A stretch of DNA of 64,000 bases from Breviolum minutum Mf 1.05b.01 (taxonomy: Eukaryota > Sar > Dinophyceae > Suessiales > Symbiodiniaceae), in contig DF239630.1 of the NCBI GenBank assembly GCA_000507305.1, positions 113,731-177,730 on the forward strand, read 5' to 3'. This document shows positions 10,464-21,199 of the stretch, in pieces. Both the position numbers and the translations under genes were made by a program. Position 1 is the stretch's first letter. Each line of letters opens with the position of its first letter. Under the pieces are notes generated by a model. That model searched no databases. It saw nothing but the letters and a program-made list of their open reading frames with translations, and was not told the origin of the DNA.

Positions 10464-12056
10464 GTAGTGAGCATGGTAGTCCACCAGGTAGCCTCTCAGA
10501 GCAGTTGAATAAACTGAAGGATGAACTGCTTCGACGCATGGATATGTACCTGGGCTCGGTTTTTAAGGCACATTTCCTTACTTAGATGTTTCCGAAAATA
10601 GTGGTACCCCCAAATAATCCATTTTAATAGGGTTTTCCATTATAAACCATCCATTTTGGGGTAGCCATATTTTTGGAACCTCCCATGGCTAAACTTTTTG
10701 CGGAAATAAAGTTCAAACTTTTTATTTCAGGGTTCCATTGGCTAAGTGAGTTTCGTTCAGTCACGTTACAACTGGCAGTTGAAGGAAGGCACACTTTCGG
10801 GGAGTTGCCTCCTTCACTTTAAAAAAAAATGAGTTGCTATTGATTCAATGATGTACAATGTACATGCCTCCGCATTTAAGCTATTCTTTTTTTACAAATG
10901 ATGTAATAATGACATGTAATATCTTTATTTACATCTGTCTTTTTATGTATTCAGAAAAGACTATTGTCTTTGAGTCCTACGTCCTACACATGTAGCTACC
11001 TGGCTGTTTTTTGAGTCAAATGTCTTTTACTTGAAAGCATTCATATTTTTTCCAGCATGCGTCTTTCAACACCAATCAGCATGTTTGTGAAACAAGACAG
11101 TGGAGGTGAAGATGTTGCTGTAAAGCGTCTAAGGAGATTCTTTAAACAATCACCTATCGTTATCCAAGGGTCATTAAGTTACCTATTTTGGGGGATCAAA
11201 CAATGCAAATGTCGAGACATTTTGAGGGAATTTCCCTATAATAGTGCATTGTTTGGGTTGGTAATATAATGATCCCTGTTATCATCTGGGATGATTTTTC
11301 ATCATCCCTTGATTCGCATCGTTGCAACTCATGGCAGTCCCATAGGCCACCAAATCTTTGTGAGAGAATCCAATTTGGAAAGAAGCGCTATCCGGTATCC
11401 TTTATCACATGGAAGAGAACCTAAAGGATTAGTTACATAAGAGTCCAATTCTTACAAATTTGAAAGACGCAATAAAGCAAACGCAAACGCCACAAGATGT
11501 TTGAAGGGGGCTAGGCTACTTGGTGGATCATCCCATTTATTAAGTAGTTAATAACGATGGCTAGTAAGTCCCCTAACTGGGGTTGTTCCCCTTCCAAATG
11601 GCCTATATTTATGGCTTCTAAATGGGGGTTTCTAACTTCGTATCCAAGTCCTGGGAGCATCATCCTCCAAGTAGGCTGCAGTTTTCTTCATTTTCATCAT
11701 CTCACTCCCTTGAGGCAAGAGATGATGTTGCATTTGATTCTTCGAGGTCAGGGAGCGGTGTGAATGATGAGATTGAGATGAGTGGATCCCAAAACTCCTT
11801 TGTTAGCTTGAATGTGTATCAGGATCTCGAAGTTCATGAAGAAATAAGCAGCATAGGTATACATTCCTGGACCCTGCAAGGGGTGCCAAATGGATAGGAA
11901 AGGGTGCCATTAAGCAACTCTTTAGGGTGTAAACACCACCCATTGGAGTACACCTTGTAGTCCATGAAAACATTTGTAGCCAAAGGGCCAAAGAATCCAA
12001 TATTGAGAGATTTATCTCAAGAAATGAAGGATTTCCATTGCCATGTTTCTTCGAAG
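10464..12056 (+). CDS. Exon series of a Ser/Glu-rich unknown protein
   Basis: Exons: 10464..10553, 10731..10788, 11056..11133, 11675..11856, 11961..12056. Sequence landmarks: SLSEQLNKLKDELLRRMDM (likely helix), MRLSTPISMFVKQDSGGEDV, the acidic Ser-rich run VAFDSSRSGSGVNDEIEM, LNVYQDLEVHEEISSI and HENICSQRAKESNIERFI. Donors are GC, GC, GA, GT and GT. Intron 11857..11960 is a complete F element with GT at its first base and GTAG at its last. If 12056 is not a donor, the frame runs to a TGA at 12095. Composition suggests a disordered linker. Product unknown. Confidence 0.65.
10576..10684. mobile_element. D-family element
   Basis: tgtttccgaaaatagtggtac...ccattttggggtagccat...ttggaacc arms. Confidence 0.85.
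11517..11674. mobile_element. E-family element
   Basis: ctacttggtggatcatccca at left; tcctgggagcatcatcctcc at right; ends CAAGTAG, the acceptor of exon 11675. Confidence 0.75.
11857..11960 (+). mobile_element. F-family element as a complete intron
   Basis: Starts GTATACATTCCTGG, ends GTACACCTTGTAG; centre gggtgccaaatggatagg. Removal joins SSI to VHEN in frame. Confidence 0.85.
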
Positions 12057-12344
12057 GTATTAGAGCGGTTGGTTGGTTTTTAGATCTTGTGAAATGAGGC
12101 GGTTTTTTTGAATGGCTAGTCAACGTACCCGCCCCCCTAACGTACCCTCCAATTGATAGCCAACCATTTAGATATGAGTGGTTGTTTGTTGATTTGTTGT
12201 GTTCCGACTTGAAACATCATCCATTAGATCTTTTTCCAGGAACCCCAACAACCCATGGGTAACATTTCTCGAGTTATTCCCTTCGTTATGCGGCATACCA
12301 CGTACAGGTACTTTGCCACCCTTTTCCACTGTGCACCAGTGGAG

Positions 12345-12412
12345 TAGGGATCAACCCTGGTTGTTTACTACCCAGTTATGCTGGGGATTTTGTGAAAAAC
12401 CATTACAAGTAG
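12345..12412. mobile_element. H-family element (short)
   Basis: ccctggttgtttactacccagttatg...; its end lies at the acceptor of exon 12415. Confidence 0.6.
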
Positions 12413-12414
12413 AG

Positions 12415-12589
12415 CCAGGCAAGCCAGGGGCAGAAGTTTCAAAAGGGCAAAAGACTATATGCCAATGAAAGAATTTGTCTATAGAATGTGCGCAGGGCAA
12501 CCAACCAGTGCGATGCCAAAACCATAACAACAACAACCACAACCACAACCACAACGACGACGACAACAACCACAACCACAACCACAACC

Positions 12590-12620
<31 letters not shown>

Positions 12621-12864
12621 AACAACAACAACAACCACAACCACAACGACGAGGACAACTTTTGCACGGTCGCCCCAACCCTTCCATGAATAACAAAAAC
12701 ACCAACAGCAACAATCTGTTTGCCGGAGTAGGCTGACTAACATATCTTAAAAAACGAGCAAAAAAAGGGCAATCTTATCCGCCAACGAATCAGAAAGTGC
12801 ATCGCCAGGTGAACGTCCTCATGACGATGAGACTCAGTCAGAAGTGTCTGCTACTGTGTCAGAG
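12415..12864 (+). CDS. Two exons flanking a microsatellite (12415..12511, 12768..12864)
   Basis: The first reads RQARGRSFKRAKDYMPM, then KEFVYRMCAGQPTS, with a GC or GA donor at 12510 to 12513. The second reads ILSANESESASPGERPHDDE, then TQSEVSATVSE before GCGCCA. The intron between carries an (ACA/ACC)n microsatellite. Without splicing at 12865 the second frame runs to a TGA at 12928. Confidence 0.6.
12520..12650 (+). repeat. (ACA/ACC)n microsatellite
   Basis: Imperfect trinucleotide array of acc, aca and acg units. It is open in several frames on both strands (poly-Thr, poly-Gln, poly-Asn/His, poly-Val), which is a repeat artefact. It lies inside a proposed intron. Confidence 0.95.
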
Positions 12865-13545
12865 GCGCCATTTTCGTTTTTTTGTGCTGACAAACTGAGT
12901 TGGTGTACATGGCGGTTGAACCATGCTTGAAAATCATACTGTAGATGTGGATGCTGTATCATAGCAATCATGAACTATCATGATGTATATTTGCATATGC
13001 TAATATACACATGCCATCGGGATTAGATAGAATTCACAGTATGTAAATGTTTTTATATATGTTCATAATACATGATTTATACATGTATATATTCAAGATT
13101 TGCTACCTTGATTACTAGTTAATCCAACATCTATACTGCACATATCTACCACATATTCAGGCCTTTCAAATGTTTTTTACTCAAACTCATGGCAGAATCT
13201 CGGCTTAGGCATGGGGTTAGCATGCAGTGAAAGCATGGGTCAATTTAGCTGGTCAGTTTTCATCAGATCTATTTTTGGGAATTAATCATTTTTCTTAATT
13301 CAATAAAATGTTTGTTGGGAAAATATATTGAATCAATAGCCTAATAGGATCACTGTATGGTATATTTACCTTCATTAGGTTCATATTGTTTATGGTAAAT
13401 GTGGGTAGATATACCATATATGGATGAATCATGTGGTATGTCTTGGGTTCTTTCCAAAATACCAGCAGTTACCACCGTTTTTTTCTTTTCCTGAGAACCA
13501 CCATCAAAAAATGGACCCGCAATGAATAGCAAATCGTTCCTGCAG

Positions 13546-13996
13546 ACTAGATTTGATTATTTTGAAAATATCTTTTCAATGGTTCACTGACTCTGTAGTT
13601 TGCCAGGTTTATCACTATAACATAGGGTACGATTTGGAGAAAACCCTTAGTTCACAAGGGGATATTGTTTTAGGTTATATGTATATATACTTGAAAGTAG
13701 TATGTAGACCTCAGAGGTTTATCCCTCACCCACTAAAGAGCAGGAAAAAAGAACACATATTCATGTCCCATAGGATCCATGGGACTGGTATATTTACCTA
13801 CATTTACCATAATTTATATACATTTGAGCCATTCAAGTCGGTAAATATACAATCGTCCCATGGATCCGTCATGGGTGTTTTTCAAGAGGAACCAATAAGG
13901 TAAGCAACGCTAACCTTCACTTTGCAGGGGTGGAAGGTAGATCTGAATTGTAGAAACAGTTGGAACCTGCCAACAAAAATCATAGCAACTGTCCCG
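13546..13996 (+). CDS. Exon cluster with ultra-short introns (5 blocks)
   Basis: Blocks: 13546..13581, 13607..13764, 13887..13899, 13928..13996. Peptides: TRFDYFENIFSM, YHYNIGYDLEKTLSSQGD..., RPQRFIPHPLKSRKKEH, a 13-nt block GTNK, and GWKVDLNCRNSWNLPTKI. Introns are 25 nt (gttcactg...tttgccag), an A element (13765..13886) and 28 nt (gtaagc...ctaac...tttgcag). Reading through either tiny intron meets a stop soon after. Function unknown. Confidence 0.6.
13765..13886 (+). mobile_element. A-family element as intron
   Basis: GTCCCATAGGATCCATGGG at the left, cccatggatccgtcatggg then tgtttttcaag at the right; a TGT flanks both sides. Confidence 0.7.
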
Positions 13997-14249
13997 GTGA
14001 TCCTAGTGACGAACCGAATTAAAGGCTTGACTTGATGAATGGACACCAGTTCCACTTTTTTCAATCAAAGAAAAGTTACCAAAAATGGATATACCCTCTG
14101 AAAAACATCAGGTTTGAACAACTAACATATATAATATATACCCCAAAAAGCAAGGGTTCAGAATGGCCAAAAAAGTGGCCACAAAATGAACAAAACGGCA
14201 AGTTTTTTGCAAGTGTGTCAATTCGTTGTTTTTTTTTCGCCGGGAAAAG

Positions 14250-15022
14250 GAGCCGTCGGAGTTTGGGCAAGAAGAGGAGGAGGACAGATTTTGGAAAGTT
14301 GATCTTGGATTCATCTTGCCACACGGCCACATCTTGAGGTATGGGTATGACTGGTATTCGCCTGGATGTCTAGGGCGGGAGGGAAGGTAGGCATGTTTTT
14401 TTTTGTGTTAAATGGAGAGAAATGATGTGGAGCACAGTAGTGCTGTTGGCAGCATTTTTCGGCAGTATCCATGGTAGCAAGTGGCAGCAAGAGATAGCAC
14501 CCCAAGTTGTTGCACCTTAAAAGGTTCACATTTTTTTTACTAGGTTACTAGGTGGTGGTTTCAGATATTTTTTATGTTCACCCATTATTTGGGGAAATGA
14601 TCCATTTCGATTAACATGATTTTCAAATAGGTTGCATCCACCAAGTACTTCTTTTAAGTGGTGAAAGATTTCTGCGATGCGTTCAGTGTTACCTTTTTGT
14701 AGGAGATGTTTTTTGAACAAAGCTTCTCACTTTTGGTGGAAATTCATATCCAGACGGCCACGTAAAGGTATGGAGGCTATACATTTGGGTCGCATTTTGG
14801 AGGGTACACATGGGATTAGGTATTTTGCGTAGATGATCATGACATGGGAACCACCTACGTGGAGTCCTATCTTCACCATACATTTCGTTGGTACCTAAGA
14901 TGAAGGTATGAAACACCTATATAAGCTGTATGGATACGGCTTATGGATACAAGGAAGTTTTCCCACCGCCAAAATGGCCGGCTTTTTGTTGAAAGAGCTT
15001 TCGTAGATTCCTCCATTGTTAG
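14250..15022 (+). CDS. Exon cluster, four exons of an unrecognised folded domain
   Basis: Exons: 14250..14338, 14703..14767, 14833..14890, 14954..15022. Peptides: PSEFGQEEEEDRFWKVDL... with LPHGHIL, RCFLNKASHFWWKFISRR, DDHDMGTTYVESYLHHTF and KFSHRQNGRLFVERAF... ending SSIVR. All four have AG acceptors and GT donors with matching phases. The residue mix (Trp, His, Phe) looks like a globular domain. I cannot name it. Intron 14339..14702 holds a B element. Confidence 0.7.
14549..14644. mobile_element. B-family element
   Basis: taggtggtggtttcagatatt...gattttcaaataggttgc; right arm degenerate. Confidence 0.75.
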
Positions 15023-15187
15023 GTCGACCTGAAAGTTCTGAAAGGTGAGGTGAGGATTCCTCTATTTTTAGGTACCTCCAAAAAAAATGTGTTTTTTGAA
15101 AAACAACATCCGGCCCTTTTGGGATCTTTTTGGGAAGACTTGGAAAGGTGGATTGGATGTGTTTGATCGTTTGGGAATGGATACCAT

Positions 15188-15313
15188 GGGATTCCAACCA
15201 CCATGAAAACAATGGGTGAAAAAATATAACCACCATGGCTGAACCCTAAGGGTTTTAAACCATCGAAATTGGGGAAAAACCCATTCTTTGCATGGTGGTG
15301 GGCTTCCCCAGGG
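15188..15313. mobile_element. T-family element
   Basis: gggattccaaccaccatgaaa...catggtggtgggcttcccc. Confidence 0.85.
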
Positions 15314-15367
15314 TATACATTTCTTGCACGGATGTTTTTTTCCACAACTTGGTGTTGTTTCCTGCAG

Positions 15368-16130
15368 GAACCCGTCCCAGTCCCAGAGATTCAAAAGTGT
15401 CTTGCCAAAGAAGTTTCACAAGGAGGACCACAAACCAGTCAGAAGTGGGGTAGTTAGGTAGTTTTAACGCCGCTTATAGGGGTTATAGCCATAGATACCC
15501 ATTTCAAAGGCCATTTATAGGGGTTGCAAACATAATTCCATTTACATGTATATTTCCATTTATATTTAGTTGGGGCCCATTTTGTACGTTGTTTGGGTTT
15601 TTTGTTTATCAAATGTTTTGTTATTCAGAATCACCTGAGACACCATTGGTTGGCAGCATGGGAGTGCAGCGGTGTTTTCGGACGAGCCCATAAAAAGCCC
15701 TGTGCTGTTTCAATGGTGCCATTTTTTAATTACCCTCCCTGGAACTAATGAAATTGATGGCCCGGGACAGGACATGTTACCCTCCAGGGAACTAACATAT
15801 CCCCCAAAAATGGCATTTTGAAGATGATTTTCCTTTTCCCCAGGTGGGATATGTTAATTCCCTGGAGGGTATATCTTCCAACCATTGATTTTCAGCGAAC
15901 ACTTGTTTCAGGGAGGGTATTGATTATGGGTTGTGAAAATTTTGTGTGCCACCTTGGAAGGAAAAGTCCTTCCAAAAAACCAAGGGATTTTTTTGTGGTG
16001 CTTAAGTTTTTAGTTTTTGGGTTTATTCGGCCTCCTAAAAAGCAAAGCTTGATTACTTCCACTTTCCAGTGGTGAATCCTCACTTCAATTTGGATTTTTT
16101 ATGCCAGGGAAAAACATATCAAGATTTGAA
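15368..16130 (+). CDS. Three exons (15368..15449, 15629..15715, 16108..16130)
   Basis: Acceptors ttcctgcag, ttattcag and tatgccag are all typical. Peptides: NPSQSQRFKSVLPKKFH..., NHLRHHWLAAWECSGVFG..., and a 23-nt micro-exon GKTYQDL. The last has a GC donor. Intron 15716..16107 carries an N element. Continuation of the 14.2 to 15.0 kb domain is inferred from phase. Confidence 0.65.
15778..15877. mobile_element. N-family element
   Basis: taccctccagggaactaacat facing atgttaattccctggagggta. Confidence 0.9.
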
Positions 16131-16168
16131 GCACATTATTTAACAGACATATAAAACAAATATTTTCT

Positions 16169-16201
16169 GTGAAACTTTCATAAACTTTCATAAACTTTCA
16201 T
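16169..16201 (+). repeat. Short tandem repeat, unit ctttcataaa
   Basis: Three direct copies of a 10-mer (actttcataa) in an intron. Confidence 0.85.
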
Positions 16202-16347
16202 AACCCGCTGAAAAATCAATGGCTTCTGTCCTGGTTGGAAGATGATTCATCTCCTTTTTAGGTTTCGCCCATTTTCATTTGGAAAGTTGTTAGTTTAGGA
16301 GGGAGGGTAGATGAATTCAACAATACACAAGTGAACAATGAAAAAAC

Positions 16348-16417
16348 TTGGTTGTTTAGAATATATAGGGATAAACAACTACCCATATATCCCCATTAAA
16401 CAACCAGGATTCAATGG
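16348..16417. mobile_element. H-family element (compact)
   Basis: ggttgtttagaatatataggg...ccccattaaacaacc. Confidence 0.8.
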
Positions 16418-16439
16418 AAGGTAAGAGGGTCGTCTTCCC

Positions 16440-16935
16440 CAACAAACAAAGCTGCGTCTACGTAATTTGATTCGTATACATCGATCAACATCTTCCAAAA
16501 TAGCTCTGATGTTAGAAGCCCAAACAACGTGTAGACACTCCAAACAGCTTCTCCTAAAGCGGCTTATGGATGGGTGTGATAATCATCTGGTGGCATATCG
16601 CTTGGCATTGCCCACGCAGAAGCCCTACGGTTGCCCCTTCTCAACCCTTTCACTGCTCGATTTGGTTGGGTTCATAAACATGATGGCATGGCTCTTGGTG
16701 GAGCTCAACGGCAGTGGTTGGTCGCTGTTGTTACCCACTTGTGGAAATCCCGATGTAAGTCTTAGGCTTACTTTGGATGGATCCAATGGTGCGTCACTAA
16801 GGCGGTTTCTTTCTTAGGTTATCGTTTCCTCGCACCGGTGTTGATGTCAACTACTTCTTTATTTTGGGTGCGGCTGAGTGGCGTCCGCATTCCGGCGCTT
16901 ACTTCTTCAAGCGCTACTACTAGATCTAGGTAGTT
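16440..16935 (+). mobile_element. Decayed LINE 3' end
   Basis: Local GC content is higher than around it, and the coding potential is broken by frame changes. One frame contains ARFGWVHKHDGMALGGAQRQ followed by WLVAVVTHLWKSRCK and a stop. This resembles the last residues of the LINE at 45.1 kb (RFGWVLHGQ near its end). The upstream part is in another frame (KQLLLKRLMDGCDNHLVAYR). It lies within the intron 16131..17290, so it is a dead insertion. Family assignment is by similarity to the other copy in this window. Confidence 0.6.
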
Positions 16936-17290
16936 ACTTGTGTTTTGAAATTCTTGCCTGTGCATTTTGGAATGTCATGACATCATTCATCAGAGCCTTA
17001 TTGAATCTTATTGATCCACATCACAAGCATCCAAGTGTGTTGCTGTATTTGTGCTTCATTTCAAGGTACATGTTGGTATTTCATGTTACAATTATATACA
17101 TTCCTGTCTCCGGTCCATCAAGTGGACTGTATTTATCAGGTAGCCAGAAGCAAAGCTATTCTACCGCAACATTCCTGTGGATAGTGAAGTATACATGTTG
17201 CATAACTGTGGTACACCGTATATACGCATGTCAAATATTCAGATTATACAGGTCTTTCAAACATACAAAGTAGTTCACTCTTTCATATAG

Positions 17291-18679
17291 AGTGGAAGAT
17301 TTTGTGTCTCTTGTTCGCCTTTTTGGTGGTGCTGAGGAAGGCAACGAGACCGTCGTTTACTCCACAACTCTTTAGTTTCTTGGGAAAACCGAATCCGGGC
17401 ACGGAAAAAAAAAACATCATGGTTTCATGCGAGGTATGTTGTGAATTGCCTGGTGTCTGACTGTCTTGATTTAGAAAGACATGAAGGATTGAACGTTTGA
17501 ACGATGCTCGAATAAGAACATGTTCACCCAAGGAATAGTCGCTTCATTTGTTTTTCAACAATTGGGAGTTTTGAGCGCAAACTGTCGAAAGGAAACATGC
17601 TCAATTGCGCCCAAGTTGACTACGCAATTTACAGAAAACGACAACTCCAACTATTTTTGTCTCAAAAATCAGAGGCCTAAGATGTTTTTTGATTTGACAC
17701 GTTGCTGCCTTTCCATTTCTTGGTTCTTTTTTGGTATCCTCAAGTAAGGTTGACATACTTTAATTTCGGGGGTGTATATTTTACACAGGTAACTCAGGTA
17801 ACCGGTATCTCATGGGGGAAATCTCCTTGGACCTTGGGTTTTGACAAACCCAAGTGATACAAACTTCCATGGTCCAACTCAACATGAAATCACCAATTTT
17901 CAGAACTGATTTGTTCAAATTAAATGGCTTTAAACAGCAACTAGTTTACATTTTCCCACCATCTTAATCAAATCAATTGTTGATATTGTTACTCTTTCTA
18001 TACACTTTCTTGGCATAAAGACATAGACCAGCACGGTCGTACGGTCGTCATACTGTTGATGGACAACATATTACGCTATACTACTCGGACACATAATATA
18101 CACTATGGTGACATTGATATTCCCTATATCAAGTGGTGACCGCCGGTTTCTACCCTCCTGGGAGCTAACATATCCCTCTTCAAATAACTTTGAAGATGAT
18201 TTTTCCTTTTCCAGTTTGGTGGGATATGTGATCGTTCCCTAGAGGGTAAGACTTGTCAACATGACCACATCACTTGCACCTTATTTTGTTGTTTTAAACT
18301 TCCTGCATTCCGATTCAAAACTCCAGCATCCAATCAATGGAGTTTGTTTGCTCCTGAAGGCAAAGTGGGCTTGGTAGCACATAATTTATCATAATCATAA
18401 TGGCAATTTGTTGGCAGAATGCTTATACCCTGTGAATGTACCTGGTATATGAGTGATATGTTACAAAAGCTACCTTTTACCGGAACCAGAAACAAATCGA
18501 TCCACAGGTACCTTCACAGATTATGACCTCGCACTACAGGAACCATGACGTGAATTTGTGGTTGGATTGTGTTTAAGTTTTGCTGTCCATTGTTTTCTCA
18601 TGACGTGGCGGTCCACAGTTCCTAAATTGTAAATGGTTTTTCGGGGAAGCGTCTGAAACTTTGGCTGACAATTTAGATT
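17291..18679 (+). CDS. Four exons (17291..17374, 17569..17674, 18327..18359, 18619..18679)
   Basis: Peptides: VEDFVSLVRLFGGAEEGNET..., FERKLSKGNMLNCAQVDYA..., HPINGVCLLLK and FLNCKWFFGEASETLADNL. Donors are GT, GC, GC and GA; phases are 1/2, 1/0, 0/0 and 0/1. The upstream frame of each is closed by a stop at or just before its acceptor. Function unknown. An alternative frame (KATRPSFTPQLFSFLGKP) is open in the first exon but joins less well. Confidence 0.6.
18153..18250. mobile_element. N-family element
   Basis: taccctcctgggagctaacat...gggatatgtgatcgttcc...agagggta. Confidence 0.85.
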
Positions 18680-18749
18680 GAGGAATTATAATTGGCTGGT
18701 TCTGAGTGATGACCGCTCGTGAGCAATTGATGTTCATTTTCCCTAGTAA

Positions 18750-18806
18750 CTGGTTGGGGGTTGAGCACGTGGTTGGGGGTTGAGCACCTGGTTGGGGGTT
18801 GAGCAC
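18750..18806 (+). repeat. 19-bp tandem repeat, three copies
   Basis: Unit tggttgggggttgagcac with one variable base between copies, in an intron. Confidence 0.95.
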
Positions 18807-19183
18807 CAGCCAGGACTAAAACTTTCACCTAAAACACGCCTTTCTTTGTCTTGAAAAGGGTCAAGTTGGGAGTGGCACCCAAAGATTTCAGGGATAGGTT
18901 TTATATGCTTGGTGTCATGATATTTGGTATATGATATGATATGCATATTATATATTATATATATATATTTTTTTGGGGGGATGCCTAAACCCTGTAACAG
19001 CGGGTAGATAATCTATCCATCTTTGTTAAACAAGCTTTATGACCCTTCACTATCCACTGTCACAATGTTTGGGCAGGGCCGAATATGTATTATATATACA
19101 TACATATGTATGGAACAATGAGATATCCTGGGGAGTTTTCAGCAGCTATTACATAGAGATTTTCCATATCTTTCATCCCAGAG
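18807..19183. other. AT-rich intronic stretch, no gene seen
   Basis: It contains an (AT)n-like run near 18,945 to 18,970 and no convincing exon. The last 20 bases form the pyrimidine-rich acceptor of the exon at 19184. Confidence 0.5.
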
Positions 19184-19361
19184 GTGAAAAATCTTCAGAG
19201 ACACAGACTGATTCGCCATTTTCTCAACATTGGAAATCTGGGCTCCCACCAGTTTAAAGTATCAGAGTGCAAATTTGCACTGAAAATCAAGAAATGTCTG
19301 AAGCAAATGTGGACTTCAACCTTCTCCGAAGATAATTCTGAAGGAAAGTCAGACCCGAAAG
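19184..19361 (+). CDS. Two exons (19184..19251, 19292..19361), or end of one gene and start of the next
   Basis: The first reads EKSSETQTDSPFSQHWKSGL; unspliced it ends at a TAA at 19254. A 40-nt intron (gtttaaag...aatcaag) would instead lead to KCLKQMWTSTFSEDNSEGKS with a GT donor. A third option is a new gene starting at ATG 19294 (MSEANVDFNLL) with a GA donor at 19331. All three fit the exon at 19580, so I cannot tell whether the channel gene begins here. Confidence 0.5.
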
Positions 19362-19579
19362 GTGCTGTTGAGGTTTTCCTATGTTGTTACCATGGTGACA
19401 TTTATGTCTTACCAAAAAAATCCACACTTTTTTCAAAAAACAAGTTGCTGTTGATTGTTCATGAAAAACTTTACCCCTAAAAAAACAGCCACAAAATAGA
19501 TACATAGCCTAGAAAAATGGTACTTTCAATTCCTATGTTTTCCAGGAACACCCCCTTTTTTTGGGGGGGTCGAGTCCAG

Positions 19580-19702
19580 GAGAAGACCGATTTGAGAGAA
19601 GCCGTACGCAGTCGAGCGCTGCATCTTGGGCGGCGTTTGGTGGAAAAGCTGGGGCGGTGAAAATGAGGGGCGTTTTGAAAGCACCAGCCTTCACAAAGGG
19701 AG
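19580..19702 (+). CDS. Internal exon, Ser/Gly-rich, unknown
   Basis: Acceptor gagtccag. Peptide EDRFERSRTQSSAASWAAFG then KAGAVKMRGVLKAPAF. The donor GTTGGC is the left edge of a degenerate B element. Basic, low-complexity composition suggests a cytoplasmic tail or linker. Product uncertain. Confidence 0.65.
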
Positions 19703-19841
19703 GTTGGCTGGGTGGTTTCAAATAAAACAGACGGGAGGGAGCATCAAAAAAGCAAAAGATGTTTTATTTTCACCCCTATTTTGGAGAAGATTCCCATTTT
19801 GACTAATATTTTTCAAATGGGTTGGTTCAACCACCAACTAG
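19703..19841. mobile_element. B-family element with inserted bases
   Basis: gttggctgggtggtttcaaat at left; ggttggttcaaccaccaac at right; about 40 extra bases after the left arm. Confidence 0.7.
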
Positions 19842-20327
19842 GGGTGGGTGGTTTTTGAATTGACATGATTTTTTTTGGTTGGATCCCTGTGATAGTTTGT
19901 TAATGGCATTTGTTTTAGATGTGTGAAAAAAGGTATTTGATTTTACATAACATATATATATATAGTATAATGTTAATCTGACGTACTTTGATTTGATTTG
20001 ATTTTTCATACACAACAATAACATAGTTCTTTTTGATATATACAATGTCATATAATATATATATTTCTTTTGATTGAATACAGTTCCAGCATCTTCAATA
20101 AAACAATATTACATATGTTTTGCTTTTTGTTCCACTTTTTTTGAAGGTGTCGATTCGGGCCGTTTGGTTCTAGTTTTTGTGGTTTCCACGAAGGTTTTCT
20201 ATACACCATACATTGAGTGTGTGGGGTTATGACATTTGATACTTCATGAACTCCTCATATGTAACAATGCAATCATTGTGCGGATACATGTAAAAAGAGT
20301 GGATGAAATTGGGTCCATCCCCTGGAG

Positions 20328-20392
20328 CTAAAAAAACAAATTACTTTACTTCGAGTGATCCCCACCATGACATGTTGGGTGGAGGTTGTCAG
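20328..20392 (+). CDS. Short exon before the hairpin intron
   Basis: The peptide is KKTNYFTSSDPHHDMLGGGC, ending CAG|GTGAGG. The donor coincides with the left arm of the inverted repeat that surrounds the assembly gap. A second candidate exon at 20454..20525 (FPWLSDTSEMGFGHDVPF) with a GC donor lies inside that intron and is an alternative. Confidence 0.45.
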
Positions 20393-21199
20393 GTGAGGGT
20401 TGTCATTGAGAATATGATGGGAAGAATGGAGAATTTGAAAACATTGATTTCAGGTTTCCTTGGCTTAGTGATACTAGTGAGATGGGCTTTGGTCACGATG
20501 TTCCTTTCTTGAACTACTCAGACAGGCTGCCGCATCCATCGGACTTATGTCAGCCTGATNNNNNNNNNNNNNNNNNNNNNNNNNNNNNNNNNNNNNNNNN
20601 NNNNNNNNNNNNNNNNNNNNNNNNNNNNNNNNNNNNNNNNNNNNNNNNNNNNNNNNNNNNNNNNNNNNNNNNNNNNNNNNNNNNNNNNNNNNNNNNNNNN
20701 NNNNNNNNNNNNNNNNNNNNNNNNNNNNNNNNNNNNNNNNNNNNNNNNNNNNNNNNNNNNNNNNNNNNNNNNNNNNNNNNNNNNNNNNNNNNNNNNNNNN
20801 NNNNNNNNNNNNNNNNNNNNNNNNNNNNNNNNNNNNNNNNNNNNNNNNNNNNNNNNNNNNNNNNNNNNNNNNNNNNNNNNNNNNNNNNNNNNNNNNNNNN
20901 NNNNNNNNNNNNNNNNNNNNNNNNNNNNNNNNNNNNNNNNNNNNNNNNNNNNNNNNNNNNNNNNNNNNNNNNNNNNNNNNNNNNNNNNNNNNNNNNNNNN
21001 NNNNNNNNNNNNNNNNNNNNNNNNNNNNNNNNNNNNGAACTCACAGGATCGCAGTTGAGGTCCGACATGCCACACTGAACACACAGAATCGCAACAGGAC
21101 AAGGAGACGGAAGACGAGGCGGAGGAGAAGGAGAAGGAGAAGGAGAAGGAGGAGGAGGAGAAGAGACTGACATAAAATCTAACAACCCTCACCTGACAG
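20393..21199. mobile_element. Hairpin element around an assembly gap, proposed intron
   Basis: Arms tgtcaggtgagggttgt (near 20,387) and its complement acaaccctcacctgaca (near 21,183) face each other. A GT starts just inside the left arm and CAG ends the right arm. Inside are 477 Ns (20560..21036) and an imperfect GGAGAA array (21110..21165). Confidence 0.6.
20560..21036. other. Assembly gap (477 N)
   Basis: Run of N bases. Any translation across it is meaningless. Confidence 0.99.

Noticed and set aside
12351-12743. Poly-Val/Leu, poly-Thr and poly-Asn/His frames
   Set aside because: They translate the (ACA/ACC)n microsatellite in several frames and both strands.
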